From positions 1 through 44,701 of the forward strand of contig JBAZOY010000014.1 of NCBI GenBank assembly GCA_041648505.1: a DNA stretch of 44,701 bases, written 5' to 3'. The stretch comes from JBAZOY01 sp041648505. GTDB lineage: Bacteria; Desulfobacterota; Syntrophia; Syntrophales; CG2-30-49-12. The notes under the pieces were generated by a model, which had not been told where the DNA came from, ran no database searches, and saw nothing but the letters and a program-made list of their open reading frames with translations. The first letter of the stretch is position 1. The number at the start of each line of letters is the position of its first letter. A program made the translations under genes and the position numbers. Of the stretch, positions 16,568 through 28,670 are shown piece by piece.

Positions 16568-17463
16568 TGGAGGCAGGTTTGACTGGTTCTCCCTTAACAC
16601 CGATTATAGTTTCAGGCGCTACCAGTCAGATCGGTGTTTTTTTATTGCCCAGACTGATCGAGGCGGGATTCCACGTCCACGCCCTGAGCCGTAAAGATAC
16701 GATAATTCAGAACCATTCTTTCTTCACGTGGCATCAGCTCGATATCACCAATGGCTGGCGAATCATGGAAATTCCAGGCATTTCACAATTTTTTCATCTT
16801 GCGCCGATCTGGCTGCTTCCTGATATTATTGAAGCTTTATCCTGTTATGGTATCCGGCGCATCGTAGCTTTGAGTTCTACCAGCCGTTTTACGAAACTGG
16901 ATTCAGAAAACCATCAAGAACGGGAAATATCAAAAAAGCTGGCGGCAGCTGAAAAGGCCTTTATCGCGAAATGTGTTGATCATGGTATTTCTTGGACGTT
17001 GTTTAGGCCAACCTTGATTTATGGGTGTGAAAAAGATAAAAATGTGACAATAATTGCAAAATTTATCTCACGTTTTGGATTTTTCCCTTTAACGGGCAGG
17101 GGAGAGGGGTATCGTCAGCCGGTTCATGCCGATGATGTTGCCAAGGCTTGCACGGCGGCGCTGACTTGTCCGAATACCTGTAACAGGGCTTACAATCTCA
17201 GCGGAGGACAGATGTTGACATTTAAGGAAATGGTAGAGGCTATTTTCCTGGCCTTGAATAAAAAACCTCGCATTGTAAATATTCCCGAAAAATTGGCTTA
17301 CTTTCTGTTGAAAGGGGCCTCACTATTTCCTGCCTACAGATTTCTGAACAATGAAATGATAAAAAGAATGGATCAGGACCTCTGTTTTGACTCCTCCGAC
17401 GCGATAAGCGATTTTGGTTATTCCCCCAGGGGATTCCAGTATCAGCCAGGAAGAAATCCATGA
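16567..17463 (+). CDS. NAD-dependent epimerase/dehydratase-like SDR protein
   Basis: A 298-residue protein with an N-terminal Rossmann nucleotide-binding loop, SGATSQIG. The usual second glycine is replaced by serine, so it is an atypical extended SDR. FRPTLIYG and QPVHADDVAKAC are typical of the epimerase family. A plain YxxxK catalytic pair is not evident at the usual place, so the activity may be divergent. It lies between a sugar transferase and a polyprenyl-phosphate sugar transferase, like WbpK/WbpV next to WbpL, suggesting a role in making the first N-acetylated sugar. The start overlaps the GT2 stop; an upstream in-frame ATG at 16510 lies inside the GT2 gene and is unlikely. Confidence 0.8.
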   Translation: MEAGLTGSPLTPIIVSGATSQIGVFLLPRLIEAGFHVHALSRKDTIIQNHSFFTWHQLDITNGWRIMEIPGISQFFHLAPIWLLPDIIEALSCYGIRRIVALSSTSRFTKLDSENHQEREISKKLAAAEKAFIAKCVDHGISWTLFRPTLIYGCEKDKNVTIIAKFISRFGFFPLTGRGEGYRQPVHADDVAKACTAALTCPNTCNRAYNLSGGQMLTFKEMVEAIFLALNKKPRIVNIPEKLAYFLLKGASLFPAYRFLNNEMIKRMDQDLCFDSSDAISDFGYSPRGFQYQPGRNP

Positions 17464-18527
17464 ATTTGTTTTATATTTGTCCGAACCAATCTTTTCTCTT
17501 TCTTTTATTTTTTACCGGCCTTTTAGTGATTTTATCTATTGGCATTAATCGCTTTATGATTCGCCATATCCGGATAATGGATATACCAAATGGACGTTCT
17601 TCCCATAATATGCCGACTCCGACGTGCGGGGGTCTCTCGATTGTTGCAACCTTCCTTGTCGGCGTTGTCCTGATCTTTTTTCTCGCCGATAACATAACAA
17701 TTCTAAAATGGCATTTCCTGGGCTTTGCTTTCTCCGCCTTGCTGATAGCCGGTATTTCTTTTTACGATGATGTTGAGGATAAACCATATATTATTAAGTT
17801 AACCACACAGTTCGTAGCGGTTTTGATTATTTTACTCTTTGGTATAGTAATAGATAAAGTTACCTTACCTTATCTGGGAATAGTGCAGTTAGGCTGGCTG
17901 AGCTACCCTATATCATTTATCTGGATTGTCGGAGCTACCAATACGTTCAATTTTATGGATGGTCTGGATGGGTTGGCCGCGGGTACTGCGGTCATTGTCA
18001 GCGCCTTTTTTGGCGCAATAACGTTCAGCCAGGGAAATATCTTTGTCTGCATCATCTGTCTCATACTGTTTGCCGGATCACTCGGTTTTCTGACATACAA
18101 TTTCCCTCCGGCACGCATCTTCATGGGTGATGTGGGCAGCACATTTCTAGGTTTTGTTTTTGCCGTTCTGGCGATTATTGCGGGCCATTATGATTATTCT
18201 CACATCTCTTTCTTTGTAATGCCATTATTGCTGTTCAATTTTATCTACGATACCTTTTTTACCTTCGTTCGACGTCTCTTACGTAGAGAAAGGGTCATGG
18301 ACGCACATCGCACCCATTTATATCAGATCTTTCAGCGGATCGGATACAGCCATCGGACGGTAAGCCTGTTTCACTATTTTATCTGTGCCCTGCAGGGAAC
18401 AGGCACCTTCTGGATGGTTAATATTGCCGGAAATAAAAGGCTTTTTGTATTTTTACCTTTTCTTGTTTTCCAGATCATTTACTCTATTATCATTATCAGA
18501 TTAGGCAAGAGAGACGGGTTAATATAG
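17460..18527 (+). CDS. Polyprenyl-phosphate N-acetylhexosamine-1-phosphate transferase (WecA/WbpL/MraY family)
   Basis: A 355-residue polytopic membrane protein with about ten hydrophobic helices. Family motifs are FYDDVEDKP, NTFNFMDGLDGLAAG with the catalytic aspartates, FMGDVGS, and the cytoplasmic loop HRTHLYQ. It should move a sugar-1-phosphate from a UDP-sugar to undecaprenyl phosphate, the first membrane step of O-antigen or capsule assembly. It overlaps the SDR gene by four bases (ATGA). The HRTHLYQ loop is that of the WbpL/WecA group rather than true MraY. The sugar cannot be decided from the sequence. Confidence 0.9.
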   Translation: MNLFYICPNQSFLFLLFFTGLLVILSIGINRFMIRHIRIMDIPNGRSSHNMPTPTCGGLSIVATFLVGVVLIFFLADNITILKWHFLGFAFSALLIAGISFYDDVEDKPYIIKLTTQFVAVLIILLFGIVIDKVTLPYLGIVQLGWLSYPISFIWIVGATNTFNFMDGLDGLAAGTAVIVSAFFGAITFSQGNIFVCIICLILFAGSLGFLTYNFPPARIFMGDVGSTFLGFVFAVLAIIAGHYDYSHISFFVMPLLLFNFIYDTFFTFVRRLLRRERVMDAHRTHLYQIFQRIGYSHRTVSLFHYFICALQGTGTFWMVNIAGNKRLFVFLPFLVFQIIYSIIIIRLGKRDGLI

Positions 18528-18544
18528 AAAGAACGGGGATTTTT

Positions 18545-19903
18545 TTGAAAAAAATTAAAACTCAATTTTTCTGTCAGAACTGTGGTCACCAGTCGCCGAA
18601 GTGGCTGGGTAGATGTCCATCTTGTGACGAGTGGAACCAGTTTGCGGAAGAAGAAATAAGGGCAACCGATACTGCTGTTTCTCCTGAACTTCAGTTCAAT
18701 GGGACGCCTCTGCCGATTGACGACATCACCGCAGATGAAAAAGAGAGAATCGAAACAGGGATTGCCGAAATGGACAGGGTTCTCGGCGGTGGAGTTGTTG
18801 TCGGTTCAGCTATTTTGGTTGGCGGTGATCCGGGGATCGGTAAATCAACCCTCCTCCTCCAGGTTCTACAGCATCTGGCAGAAAAAGAGATGAAGGTTCT
18901 TTATATATCCGGAGAGGAGTCGGCAAAGCAGATTAAACTCCGGGGGACGCGAATCGGAGCCTCATCAAAGAATATCCTCGTCCTCATCGAGATCGCCCTG
19001 GAAAATATTATCCGGCAAATTAAAGAATCATCTCCACAGGTCGTGGTAATTGACTCCATCCAGACGGTTTATTCATCCGCACTCTCTTCTGCTCCGGGAA
19101 GTGTGGGCCAGGTGAGGGAAACATCGGGCAGACTTATCCTCCTTTCAAAAAAGACAGGGATTCCTGTTTTTCTTATTGGTCACGTAACTAAAGACGGTTC
19201 CATTGCCGGCCCAAAAGTTTTGGAACACATGGTAGATACAGTCCTCTATTTCGAGGGGGATGGGGGGCATGCCTACCGGATCATCAGAACCATAAAGAAC
19301 CGATACGGACCGACCAACGAAATCGGTGTTTTTGAGATGAGGGACAATGGTTTGCAGGAGGTATCTAATCCTTCAGGTTTTTTTCTGACCGAAAGACCGG
19401 AAGGGGCTGCCGGCTCAGCAGTTGTGCCGAGCATGGAAGGGACAAGACCGATCCTTGTAGAGATACAGTCTTTAGTTAGTCCCACTAATTTGGGAATGCC
19501 GAGAAGGACTGCCATCGGTGTTGACCACAGCAGGGTGTCTCTGCTCATTGCCGTGATAGACAGGATTTGTGGCCTTCACCTCGGTAGTCACGACATCTTT
19601 CTCAATGTTGCAGGCGGTATAAAGATAGATGAGCCGGCGGTGGACCTGGGAATCGTATCTTCCCTTGTCTCCAGTTTCCTTGACCGGCCGATTGATTCAG
19701 AAACCGTGGTTTTCGGTGAGGTGGGTCTTACCGGTGAGGTAAGAGGGATATCTCAAATGGAAACCAGAATTAAGGAAGCGGCCAGAATGGGGTTCAAACG
19801 CTGCATTCTTCCTAAAACTATTGCCTTTAATACAGTGCGTAGTGCGGAAATAAAGCTTTTAAGGATCGGCACGCTCAGAGAATTAATGGAGCATCTATTT
19901 TAG
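18545..19903 (+). CDS. radA: RadA, DNA repair / branch-migration ATPase (Sms)
   Basis: A 452-residue protein of normal family length. The N-terminal C4 zinc finger has cysteines at 10, 13, 24 and 27. A RecA-like ATPase follows with Walker A GGDPGIGKST and the RadA-specific KNRYG motif, and the C-terminus is a Lon-like domain ending ELMEHLF. It promotes branch migration during recombination repair. It begins with TTG, preceded by ACGGGGA, 17 bases after the transferase gene. The last 51 bases belong to a direct repeat whose second copy lies 11 kb downstream beside pit. Confidence 0.96.
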   Translation: MKKIKTQFFCQNCGHQSPKWLGRCPSCDEWNQFAEEEIRATDTAVSPELQFNGTPLPIDDITADEKERIETGIAEMDRVLGGGVVVGSAILVGGDPGIGKSTLLLQVLQHLAEKEMKVLYISGEESAKQIKLRGTRIGASSKNILVLIEIALENIIRQIKESSPQVVVIDSIQTVYSSALSSAPGSVGQVRETSGRLILLSKKTGIPVFLIGHVTKDGSIAGPKVLEHMVDTVLYFEGDGGHAYRIIRTIKNRYGPTNEIGVFEMRDNGLQEVSNPSGFFLTERPEGAAGSAVVPSMEGTRPILVEIQSLVSPTNLGMPRRTAIGVDHSRVSLLIAVIDRICGLHLGSHDIFLNVAGGIKIDEPAVDLGIVSSLVSSFLDRPIDSETVVFGEVGLTGEVRGISQMETRIKEAARMGFKRCILPKTIAFNTVRSAEIKLLRIGTLRELMEHLF

Positions 19904-19945
19904 TAGAAAGAAATTTTCAACGCCAATAAATAGCAGCCGAGATCA
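19853..19945 (+). repeat. Direct repeat copy 1: radA 3' end joined to a pit 3'-end remnant
   Basis: The segment covers the last 51 bases of radA and 42 bases beyond. It aligns with 31005-31098 at about 84% by eye (14 mismatches, one single-base gap). The part after the radA stop, read on the minus strand, resembles the last codons of the pit gene (ISAAIY versus ISAVIY), but with a one-base deletion that breaks the frame. Confidence 0.85.
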
Positions 19946-19990
19946 CTTCTTCCCAGGGGAAAGATAAGGGAATAATTCCGGTTTAGATAA

Positions 19991-20010
19991 GGACCGAGGC
20001 TTTCTCGTCC
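19991..20010 (+). promoter_or_regulatory. Small hairpin immediately before the tolC ribosome-binding site
   Basis: GGAC and GAG on the left pair with CTC and GTCC on the right, with one bulged C and a five-base loop. The structure ends one base before AGGAGGAG, so it could affect translation of the first efflux gene. It is short and may be chance. Confidence 0.25.
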
Positions 20011-20021
20011 AGGAGGAGCGC

Positions 20022-21410
20022 ATGAAAATTCCCCATTTTGTCATCATCAAAGTTATTCTGGTTCTGATTATGACCGCCTGCTTGGCAGAACCGGCACTTT
20101 CTTCTTCATCCGGGACTCAGTCCGGGGAGACACAGGAATTGACCCTGTCGCTGGCCGTCAGCATGGCCATGCAGAACAATCCTCTGCTGCGCGCCGCGCA
20201 ATACGGCCGTGAAATAGCGGATGCACAGGTAGAGGAGGCACAAGCCGGGCGCTGGCCTATGCTCCAATTTTCCGAAACCTTTACCCGGAGTAATAATCCC
20301 GTTTTCGCCTTCGGCTCCCTTTTGGAACAGGGTCATTTTGAGCCGTCCAACTTCGACATAATATCTCTCAACAACCCCGATCCCCTGAACAACTTTCGTA
20401 CGGCTCTCAATCTTCGGGTGCCTATTTTTGATCAGCTGGCATCCGGTACAAGGATCGCCCAGGCACGGATCGGTCAGGAACAGGCCGATCATCGGAACGA
20501 CCTGTTCCGGCAACAGGTTCGTATGGAAGTCGTTCGCACGTATTACGGGGTCCTCGTCGCCCAGGCCAGAAAAGAGGTTACAGCAGAGGCGGTCAAGATG
20601 TCAGAGGCCGATGGCAAGCGCATTCGCGACCGGTTCAACACGGGAATCATCGTTCAGTCCGATCTTCTGGCAGCGGAGGTCCAGATTGCCGATTTTCGCC
20701 AGCAGCAGATCCAGGCGGAGGGGGAGCTGGTTACCGCTTATGCCGCACTGAACACAGCGTTGGGTCTGCCGGTTTCAACCCCACAGGATATATCAGGCGT
20801 CCTGGCGGAGAAAACATTTTCTGTCGGAGATTTGGAGGAATTACTGCGCTCGGCACTTTTTAATCGTCCCGATTATTCTCACGCCGTTTCAGGCGTTCGC
20901 TCTTCGGAAGAATCGGTCCGAGGCGCCTGGGGTCAGTACCTGCCACGGGTGGATTTTTTCACCAGCTATGGCATCAGCGGAAGGGACCTTTCAAGCGGAA
21001 GCTCCGACTACATGGTCGGGGCCGGTCTGACCTATAATATTTTTGATCTGGGACGAAGTGGAAAACTGGATCAGGCCCGAGCCTCCCAGTCCATGGCCAT
21101 TGCCGAGCAGGAACATCTGGCCAACCAGATTCGTTTCGAAGTAATGAGAGCCTATCAACAGTTTATTTCGGCGCAGGGGCGAGTCAAGGTAGCCGGAGGT
21201 ACGGTCGATCAGGCCCAGGAGGTCCTCCGCATTGTCCAGGACAGGTATCAGACAGGAATGACCACTATCACCGAGGTTCTGCGCGCACAAACCACTCTCG
21301 TTCGCACCCGTTTAAATTTGCTGGCAGCCCGATATGAAAAATTCATCGGCTACGCTCAGCTCCTGTTGTCCTGCGGCCAACTGATAGACATTCAGGAGTT
21401 TGAATCCTGA
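20022..21410 (+). CDS. TolC-family outer membrane efflux protein (RND partner)
   Basis: A 462-residue protein. A signal peptide (about 1-27, ending ACLAEPALS) is followed by two repeated halves of long alpha-helical and beta segments, as in TolC/OprM. The repeats show in the similar segments RIRDRFNTGIIVQSDLL and DRYQTGMTTITEVL. It should form the trimeric outer-membrane duct for the adaptor and RND pump encoded next. AGGAGGAG precedes the ATG at ideal spacing. Base composition looks more GC-rich than in radA or the genes beyond the island, consistent with a separate origin but judged only by eye. Confidence 0.92.
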   Translation: MKIPHFVIIKVILVLIMTACLAEPALSSSSGTQSGETQELTLSLAVSMAMQNNPLLRAAQYGREIADAQVEEAQAGRWPMLQFSETFTRSNNPVFAFGSLLEQGHFEPSNFDIISLNNPDPLNNFRTALNLRVPIFDQLASGTRIAQARIGQEQADHRNDLFRQQVRMEVVRTYYGVLVAQARKEVTAEAVKMSEADGKRIRDRFNTGIIVQSDLLAAEVQIADFRQQQIQAEGELVTAYAALNTALGLPVSTPQDISGVLAEKTFSVGDLEELLRSALFNRPDYSHAVSGVRSSEESVRGAWGQYLPRVDFFTSYGISGRDLSSGSSDYMVGAGLTYNIFDLGRSGKLDQARASQSMAIAEQEHLANQIRFEVMRAYQQFISAQGRVKVAGGTVDQAQEVLRIVQDRYQTGMTTITEVLRAQTTLVRTRLNLLAARYEKFIGYAQLLLSCGQLIDIQEFES

Positions 21411-21524
21411 GTTTGATTCAGACGCAGACGAACTACGAGTAATAAGATTACGGGGAGATTGTAAATTAAGAGCTTTGCAAGAGCCTAAAATCATTATTTT
21501 TTCACCAATTATTTGAGGTCTATA

Positions 21525-22739
21525 ATGAATAGAATAATTATTCTCTTTATCTGTATCTTCCTATTATTATGCACAGGCGGATGCGCAAAAGAGGAGAAAG
21601 CGAAGGCTGAAAAAGTACAAGCGGTAAACGGTATAAAGGTTGGAACGGTAGCTTCTTCTACCGTGGAAGACATATACGAAGCCGTGGGCACGGTTCGTTC
21701 GAAGACAACAAGCGTTCTTTCATCCCGGATCATGGGCAAGGTATTAAACGTCCATGTTCGCGAGGGTAACAGGGTAAAGACCGGACAACTTCTTGTAGAA
21801 ATCGACGACCGTGAAGCCGTTGTCCAGATGAGTAAGACCCGCGCGGGTGAACGCGAGAGTAAAAACATGCTTCAGGAAGTGGAAAAAAATATTAAAGCCG
21901 CCGAGTCGGCAAAAGGTGCGGCACAAGCCAGTAGCGACCTGGCAAAAGCTACCTTCAATCGCTATCAAACCTTGCTGGAAAGAAAGTCGGTAAGTCGGCA
22001 GGAGTTTGACGAGGTTAAGGCCAGGCATCAAGCCGGCGATGCTGAGGTGAATCGGGCAGATGAAATGATCCAGTCTCTTTTCGCAAAAAAGGGGCAAGTC
22101 CTGGCCCGAATCGAACAAGCCCAGGCGGATGTAATAAGTGCTCAGTTAACCGCAGGCTACTCGCGGATTACCTCACCGATGAACGGTATTGTCGTTTCAA
22201 AACAAGCGGAAATTGGAATAATGGCTGCCCCCGGTATGCCCCTGATTTCCATCGAAGACAATAGCCGGTACCATCTGGAAACAATGGTAATGGAATCACA
22301 GATGGGGAAAATCCGGGTGGGCAATCCCGTGCAGGTTGTCATTGATGCACTGGATAGAATGGTTATTCCGGGCAAGGTTTCAGAGATTATCCCCATAGCC
22401 GATCCTGCTACTCGAAAAGCCACTGTAAAAATAGATCTCGCGTTTGCGGCTAAAAAAGGCGAAATAAATCCAGTGCTTCGCTCCGGTTCGTTCGGCAAAG
22501 CCCTCTTTCCTGCAGGCCAGAGGACCCTGATAATGCTTCCGCCAAAAGCCCTGATCCGGCGCGGCCAGCTTCTGGGAGTTTATGTGATTGATTCAGGTAA
22601 CATAGCGCATCTGCGGCTGATTCAGACCGGAAAATCATACGGCGATCAGATTGAAGTCGTATCAGGATTGCGCGAGGGCGAAAAGATCGTTATCGAAGGG
22701 ATTGAAGAGGTTAATGAAGGAAACCGGGTAAAAGAATAA
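21525..22739 (+). CDS. RND efflux periplasmic adaptor lipoprotein (HlyD/AcrA family)
   Basis: A 404-residue membrane-fusion protein. The N-terminus is a lipoprotein signal with lipobox CTGGC, so the mature protein should be lipid-anchored in the periplasm. A biotinyl-lipoyl half-motif (VREGNRVKTGQLLVEID), a long coiled-coil hairpin (about 105-210), the second lipoyl half (SRITSPMNGIVVSKQAEIG) and beta-barrel domains follow. It bridges the TolC-like duct and the RND pump. The ATG at 21525 is chosen because GAGG lies six bases upstream; an in-frame TTG at 21513 overlaps that site. Confidence 0.92.
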   Translation: MNRIIILFICIFLLLCTGGCAKEEKAKAEKVQAVNGIKVGTVASSTVEDIYEAVGTVRSKTTSVLSSRIMGKVLNVHVREGNRVKTGQLLVEIDDREAVVQMSKTRAGERESKNMLQEVEKNIKAAESAKGAAQASSDLAKATFNRYQTLLERKSVSRQEFDEVKARHQAGDAEVNRADEMIQSLFAKKGQVLARIEQAQADVISAQLTAGYSRITSPMNGIVVSKQAEIGIMAAPGMPLISIEDNSRYHLETMVMESQMGKIRVGNPVQVVIDALDRMVIPGKVSEIIPIADPATRKATVKIDLAFAAKKGEINPVLRSGSFGKALFPAGQRTLIMLPPKALIRRGQLLGVYVIDSGNIAHLRLIQTGKSYGDQIEVVSGLREGEKIVIEGIEEVNEGNRVKE

Positions 22740-22859
22740 AAAAACCACCGGCGATGAAAACGTAAGGGGGCAGATAAAAAAAAGATATTAGTTATTTTCT
22801 CTCTCACGACTTGTGCCTTACAGTTATTGAACCTTTAGGGACTTCTACCGAGAAGACTT

Positions 22860-26048
<3,189 letters not shown>

Positions 26049-26090
26049 GATAGACGCTTCTTTTCTTATTTTAACGCACAGGAGTTCCTT

Positions 26091-26147
26091 TTGAAATTAA
26101 TGAGGAAATCTGTTAAGGCTGATATCGTTGTTCAGAAATTTGTTTAA
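26091..26147 (+). CDS. Possible 18-codon leader ORF upstream of second tolC
   Basis: A TTG at 26091 follows AGGAG at six-base spacing and opens an 18-residue frame (MKLMRKSVKADIVVQKFV) ending in TAA, 23 bases before the next gene. It may be a leader peptide or the stub of a lost regulator. Evidence is only the ribosome-binding site and spacing. Confidence 0.2.
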   Translation: MKLMRKSVKADIVVQKFV

Positions 26148-26170
26148 ATATTTGTCAGGGGAACCGCAAA

Positions 26171-27514
26171 ATGAACCTATATGAGAAAAAATCAGCCGTT
26201 CGGCCAGGGACTTCAGCAATCATCGTGGTTTTGGTGACCATGATCTTTCCCCTTGTCCTTACTTCTCCGGCGTATTCTGATGTATTGACTTTGCCTGCCG
26301 GCTTAGCGATCGTTATGGAAAAGAGCAGACTGATAAAGATGGCACACTATGGGGAAATGGCATCCGAAGCCGATACCCGGATCGCAAGAGCGAAAATGCT
26401 TCCCGATATCAGCGCAACAGGAGGGTATTCTTCTCTGGCGTATCAGCCTGCCGGGTTGTTCGGATCTCAGATGACACCGCTTTCAGAGGAGGATTTTCTT
26501 TTTTACAGCCTGAACGTTCAGCAGACACTCTATGATTTCCAGAGAAGCGCTTCACGGTACGAAGAGAGCAAGAAACTGTTGGATGCAAAAAAACTTGATG
26601 CAATGAGGGTCCGGAACCTTGTTGCGATAGATTTTGTGCTTGTCTATCTCGATCTTCTCGAATCCGAAAACTTGGTAAAGGTCGCTGAAAAGGAGGTGGA
26701 GCGGCTTGAATCCCACCTGCGCGATGCAGAGAACCTCTACGGGGCGGGTGTGATAACAAAGAACGACCTGCTTCAGGCAGAGGTGAAAATATCCGACGCA
26801 AGGCAGAGACTCCTGACCGCAAGGAACCTCAGGACGGTGACCGCATCACGGCTGAACAGTATCCTTGTAAGACCTCTGAACAAAAAGGTGCAGGTTGAAG
26901 ATATCAGAGAAGTGTCGCCGCACCTCATTGAAACGGACAGGGAGAGGGCATGGGAGATTGCGGAAAAACAGAGGCCCGAAGTACGCATAGCCGAAGAAAT
27001 CACGAATGCCTTGGACCTCGAAAAAAGAGCGGTAAAATCAGAATATTATCCAAAGATATTTCTGAAAGGCGGATATGACTATACGGAAAACCGCTATCAG
27101 ATCCACGAGGGGAACTGGTTTATGACCATCGGAATGGGGATAAATCTCTTCCAGGGCGGGCTCACGAGGGCGGAAATCTCTAAAATTGATAGTCAGAGAA
27201 TGAGACTGGTTGAAGAAAAGAACAAATTAATTGATGATATCAGACTTGAAGTCGAGAAATCCCTGCTTGCTGTAAAGACCGCCAGAGATCGTGTAGCTGT
27301 ATCAAAGAACGCTGTTCAGCAGGCAGAAGAAAATCTCAGTATAAACAGAGCAAAATACGAAGAAGGGGCCGGTACGGCCACTGATGTGCTGGACGCCGTC
27401 ACCCTGCTGACAGTAGCCGAGACGAATAATTACAAATCTCTTTACGACCTGAAAAAGGCCGAGGCTGCGGTCCTATATGCAACAGGGATGGAACTATCGG
27501 AGGTTTATAAATAA
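26171..27514 (+). CDS. TolC-family outer membrane efflux protein (EmrAB partner)
   Basis: A 447-residue protein with a signal peptide (about 1-36, ending SPAYS) and the two-fold repeated TolC architecture. It is distinct from the first TolC protein in this block, with little shared sequence. Repeat landmarks are ENLYGAGVITKNDLLQAE and RAKYEEGAGTATDVLDAV. It should be the outer-membrane duct for the EmrA/EmrB pair that follows at once (one base to the next ATG). AGGGGAA lies upstream of the ATG. Confidence 0.92.
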   Translation: MNLYEKKSAVRPGTSAIIVVLVTMIFPLVLTSPAYSDVLTLPAGLAIVMEKSRLIKMAHYGEMASEADTRIARAKMLPDISATGGYSSLAYQPAGLFGSQMTPLSEEDFLFYSLNVQQTLYDFQRSASRYEESKKLLDAKKLDAMRVRNLVAIDFVLVYLDLLESENLVKVAEKEVERLESHLRDAENLYGAGVITKNDLLQAEVKISDARQRLLTARNLRTVTASRLNSILVRPLNKKVQVEDIREVSPHLIETDRERAWEIAEKQRPEVRIAEEITNALDLEKRAVKSEYYPKIFLKGGYDYTENRYQIHEGNWFMTIGMGINLFQGGLTRAEISKIDSQRMRLVEEKNKLIDDIRLEVEKSLLAVKTARDRVAVSKNAVQQAEENLSINRAKYEEGAGTATDVLDAVTLLTVAETNNYKSLYDLKKAEAAVLYATGMELSEVYK

Positions 27515-27515
27515 T

Positions 27516-28628
27516 ATGGATGAAACAAGGCAGGGAGAAGAAGTAAAACAGAATAACAACCGTAAGAGAAATATAACCGCCGCGATCGTATTTTTTGTTA
27601 TCGCGGTGATAGGATTGATTTCAGTCTTGTTCTATGTCGAATATAAAAACACCCATATTTCTACGGATGATGCCTATATAGACGGAAATATCCATACAAT
27701 TGCCCCGAAGGTGAGCGGAACAGTAAAGGCCGTACTCGTGAGATCCAATCAGTACGTAAAAGCAGGGGATGTCCTTATTGAGATAGATCCGCTCGATTAT
27801 GATGTCAGGGTGAATGAGGCCCAGGCCGGCCTGGGTGCCGAAAAGGCGAAGCTTGTGGAGGTTGAAGCAGGGATAGAAACAGCGAGGAAACAATTGGCTG
27901 ATGCGAGTGCAAAGGCCGATGCCATTAGAGCGATGAATGAGCTCCAGGATGCTCGTCTGGAGCAGGCTGAGAAGGACAAGGTAAGGGCAGAAGGTCTCTT
28001 TAAGAAAGAGGCGATGTCGAGGGAAAAATACGAAAATGTGATGACAGCCTATAAAGTGGGGCTTGCCCAGGTTAAGGCCGCAACAGAAGAAGTGAAAAGC
28101 TCTATTTCTGCGGTCGCAGCTCAAAAATCGCTCATTAAACAGGCCGAAGCAGTGAAGACCGCTCAATTATTCTCTATAAAACAGAGAGAAGCTCTGTTAG
28201 AAACAGCAAAGCTGAACGCGGGATATACAAGGATTTTTGCGCCGGTAGACGGTTATGTGACGAAGAAATCTGTCGAGAAAGGAAACCAGCTCCAGCCCGG
28301 TCAGCCGATTATGGCGATAGTTACGCTTGAGGGAATTTATGTGACGGCGAATTACAAGGAGACCCAGCTTGAGAAGGTGAAGACAGGACAGCAGGTCGAG
28401 ATAAAAGTTGATACCTACCCCGGGAAAAAATTCAAAGGAACGGTGGATAGCATCATGGCAGGCACCGGCGCGGTATTTTCTCTCTTTCCCGCTGAGAACG
28501 CCACGGGTAATTATGTTAAGGTTGTACAGAGAATACCGGTTAAGATCGTATTCGATAAGAACACCGATCAGGAGCATGTCCTTAGGGTAGGGATGTCGGT
28601 TGTGCCGACGATTTTGACCGGGCAATAG
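27516..28628 (+). CDS. emrA: EmrA-like membrane fusion protein (HlyD family)
   Basis: A 370-residue adaptor with a cytoplasmic N-terminal tail, one membrane helix (about 18-40), the EmrA signature THISTDDAYIDGN, a lipoyl half (VRSNQYVKAGDVLIEID), a long coiled coil (about 95-215), and the second lipoyl/barrel region (YTRIFAPVDGYV). It links the EmrB-type transporter to TolC. The ATG at 27516 directly follows the tolC stop; the longer frame from 27477 starts inside tolC and is rejected. Confidence 0.92.
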   Translation: MDETRQGEEVKQNNNRKRNITAAIVFFVIAVIGLISVLFYVEYKNTHISTDDAYIDGNIHTIAPKVSGTVKAVLVRSNQYVKAGDVLIEIDPLDYDVRVNEAQAGLGAEKAKLVEVEAGIETARKQLADASAKADAIRAMNELQDARLEQAEKDKVRAEGLFKKEAMSREKYENVMTAYKVGLAQVKAATEEVKSSISAVAAQKSLIKQAEAVKTAQLFSIKQREALLETAKLNAGYTRIFAPVDGYVTKKSVEKGNQLQPGQPIMAIVTLEGIYVTANYKETQLEKVKTGQQVEIKVDTYPGKKFKGTVDSIMAGTGAVFSLFPAENATGNYVKVVQRIPVKIVFDKNTDQEHVLRVGMSVVPTILTGQ

Positions 28629-28670
28629 AAATAACGCCCCTGATTCGGCAAGAAAAAAGTATCTGCACGA

